DNA of 64,000 nt from Pontibacter arcticus (GTDB lineage Bacteria; Bacteroidota; Bacteroidia; Cytophagales; Hymenobacteraceae). Position 1 is the first letter of the stretch; each line of letters opens with the position of its first letter. Of this stretch, positions 62,865-64,000 are shown piece after piece. The DNA is taken from NCBI RefSeq assembly GCF_003284895.1, contig NZ_QMDV01000003.1, forward strand, positions 560,501 to 624,500, written 5' to 3'. The translations under genes were made by a program, and so were the position numbers. The notes below the pieces were generated by a model. The model was given only the letters and a program-made list of their open reading frames with translations. It made no database searches and was not told the DNA's origin.

Positions 62865-64000
62865 TTATTTTACAGCAGCTGTCGGGTTTGCCTGCATCAT
62901 AACAGAGATCTTCTCGATGTTAGCCTGCTTTGCCAGTTGGTTGTAGCGGGCAATATCGTTGTTGATCAGGTTGGTCATTTTTGCTTTGGACTTTTGCCAT
63001 GCTGCTGTTAACTCCGCTAATCTTTCCTGCTGCGATCTGGTAACGTAAGGAATATCAGTGTCCAAATCATCTTTCAGGTACAGGAAGTGGGCACTCAGTT
63101 TACTTTCGAAGTTCAGGAAATCGTTATTTGATTTCGATCTGTTTTGTACCAGTTCCTCTTCCCAGGCAGTTAGCTTTTTGATCAGATCTTTACCGGCTAT
63201 TGTTAAGCTAGCCTTTGTTTTATCTTCTTCAATCAGCTCCACAAGGGCACTTACCTGGTCTTTTACTTTGCGCATGTGCAATACAGAATTATGAATATCG
63301 CGCACACCATCTTCGAGCGCGATCAGCACTTTTTCCTGCTCTGCAAAATCTGCAGGGGTTGCTTTTAAACGTGGGTCGGCTAGTGTTTTAAACGAAACCA
63401 GTTTTTCCGTATTTCCAGCTTTCAGACGTGCCTGGTAGGTGCCCGGTGCTGCTTTATGGCCGTTGTAACTGTTTGGCATAAAGGCCGTCGGAACGCCCGG
63501 TAACGTAGCATAGCGCATATCCCACACAAAGCGGTTCAGGCCGGCTCTGGTGCTCAGGACCGGGTCAGGAGAGGGGCTGCCAGGATAAGCTGTGAATTTT
63601 GGGTCTGGCTTGCTGCTATACTTCCGGATTACATTTCCTTTCTGGTCCAGTATTTCCAGCGTTACCAAGCTATCTTTTGGTGTACCGGCCGGCAACTGGT
63701 AATACAGGACAATACCCGTGGATGGATTGGTGCCGGGCTGGTCCGGTTTTTTATCTTCCGGATCTTCTATTCTATCCAGTGCACTGCCTCCTGAAACACG
63801 GTAGCCATCTTCCGGCTGGAACAACACCAGGTCTTTAGGATTGAGCTTTTCGTTGTAACCACGCACCATATTCAAGTCATCCAGAATCCAGAAAGAGCGG
63901 CCCTGGGTGGCTGCAATCAGGTCACCCTGGTGTACTTTTAAATCCGCGATTGGCGTGATCGGCAGGTTCAACTGGAAATTGGTCCAGTCCTTACCACCGT
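62865..64000 (-). CDS. BNR/VPS10-type repeat protein, C-terminal part (5' truncated by window edge)
   Basis: About 378 codons visible, open to the edge of the window. The first residues (GGKDWTNFQLNLP) fit an Asp-box/BNR strand, and HQGDLIAATQGRSFWILDDL is the usual end of such propellers. An Ig/FN3-like region follows (FVWDMRYATLPGVPTAFM, APGTYQARLK), then a helical C-terminal tail. Family members of about 1000 residues are exported glycosidase- or sortilin-like proteins in Bacteroidota. Activity unknown. Confidence 0.85.
   Translation of the reverse strand, partial: GGKDWTNFQLNLPITPIADLKVHQGDLIAATQGRSFWILDDLNMVRGYNEKLNPKDLVLFQPEDGYRVSGGSALDRIEDPEDKKPDQPGTNPSTGIVLYYQLPAGTPKDSLVTLEILDQKGNVIRKYSSKPDPKFTAYPGSPSPDPVLSTRAGLNRFVWDMRYATLPGVPTAFMPNSYNGHKAAPGTYQARLKAGNTEKLVSFKTLADPRLKATPADFAEQEKVLIALEDGVRDIHNSVLHMRKVKDQVSALVELIEEDKTKASLTIAGKDLIKKLTAWEEELVQNRSKSNNDFLNFESKLSAHFLYLKDDLDTDIPYVTRSQQERLAELTAAWQKSKAKMTNLINNDIARYNQLAKQANIEKISVMMQANPTAAVK

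Noticed and set aside
1..64000. tRNA, rRNA, insertion sequence, prophage or defence island
   Set aside because: No tRNA-like cloverleaf, rRNA stretch, transposase, integrase or known defence gene was seen on either strand.

Overview
The window reads as chromosome of a Bacteroidota bacterium, most likely Cytophagales/Hymenobacteraceae and Pontibacter-like. This is inferred from family content: a TonB receptor with a DUF4249 lipoprotein partner, a BNR/VPS10-type repeat protein, long amidohydrolases, Bacteroidota-style curli genes, a TTTG-N20-TAnnTTTG promoter, and very many copies of the octamer AAGTATAA. No 16S, tRNA, CRISPR array, insertion sequence or phage gene was seen, so the taxonomy is not proven.

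Layout. 1-6.8 kb: end of a purine nucleoside phosphorylase, a DUF4249/TonB receptor pair, an M61 protease and a thioredoxin. 6.9-9.2 kb: a small unknown protein, a 7-TM protein, a histidine kinase and a receiver-only response regulator. 9.5-18.1 kb: a curli locus (csgE, csgF, csgG with an extra C-terminal barrel, five CsgA-like curlins and one CsgB-like protein), then a PD40 lipoprotein. 20-31 kb: MFS transporter, HNH protein, nicotinate phosphoribosyltransferase, DUF6687-like protein, tandem universal stress protein, a nuclease lipoprotein and a second lipoprotein sharing a Cys-rich tail, and two paralogous TPR histidine kinases. 31-40 kb: SbcC/SbcD, an ArsR regulator with rhodanese, catalase, and a YeiH-family protein. 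40-48 kb: two amidohydrolase-family proteins (three modules, only one with an intact HxH metal motif), a flavin oxidoreductase, a Leu/Trp/Cys-poor disordered protein and a META lipoprotein. 48-64 kb: a HTH protein, glycogen debranching enzyme, two GNAT acetyltransferases, a VOC protein, pantothenate kinase, DUF3820, a PAS/GAF histidine kinase with CheY-like partner, an M3 peptidase, another PAS kinase, a cold-shock protein, and the C-terminal part of a BNR-repeat protein running off the window.

How parts work together. The curli genes form a type VIII secretion and amyloid system: CsgG is the outer-membrane pore, CsgE and CsgF its accessory factors, and the curlins the exported fibre subunits. 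At least four of the six curlin-like genes are followed by their own hairpin terminator or paired 3' structure, so dosage may be set gene by gene. The kinase/receiver pair just upstream sits where csgD sits in enterobacteria but carries no DNA-binding domain. katA has a full Bacteroidota promoter with an OxyR-type site just upstream. The arsR-rhodanese pair has an SmtB/ArsR-type operator.

The strongest unexplained signal is AAGTATAA. It is scattered through intergenic and some coding DNA, is often arranged as inverted pairs that form the arms of terminator hairpins, and appears in a 12-copy tandem array at 19.9-20.05 kb. The arrangement resembles the DNA uptake sequences of Neisseria and Pasteurellaceae.
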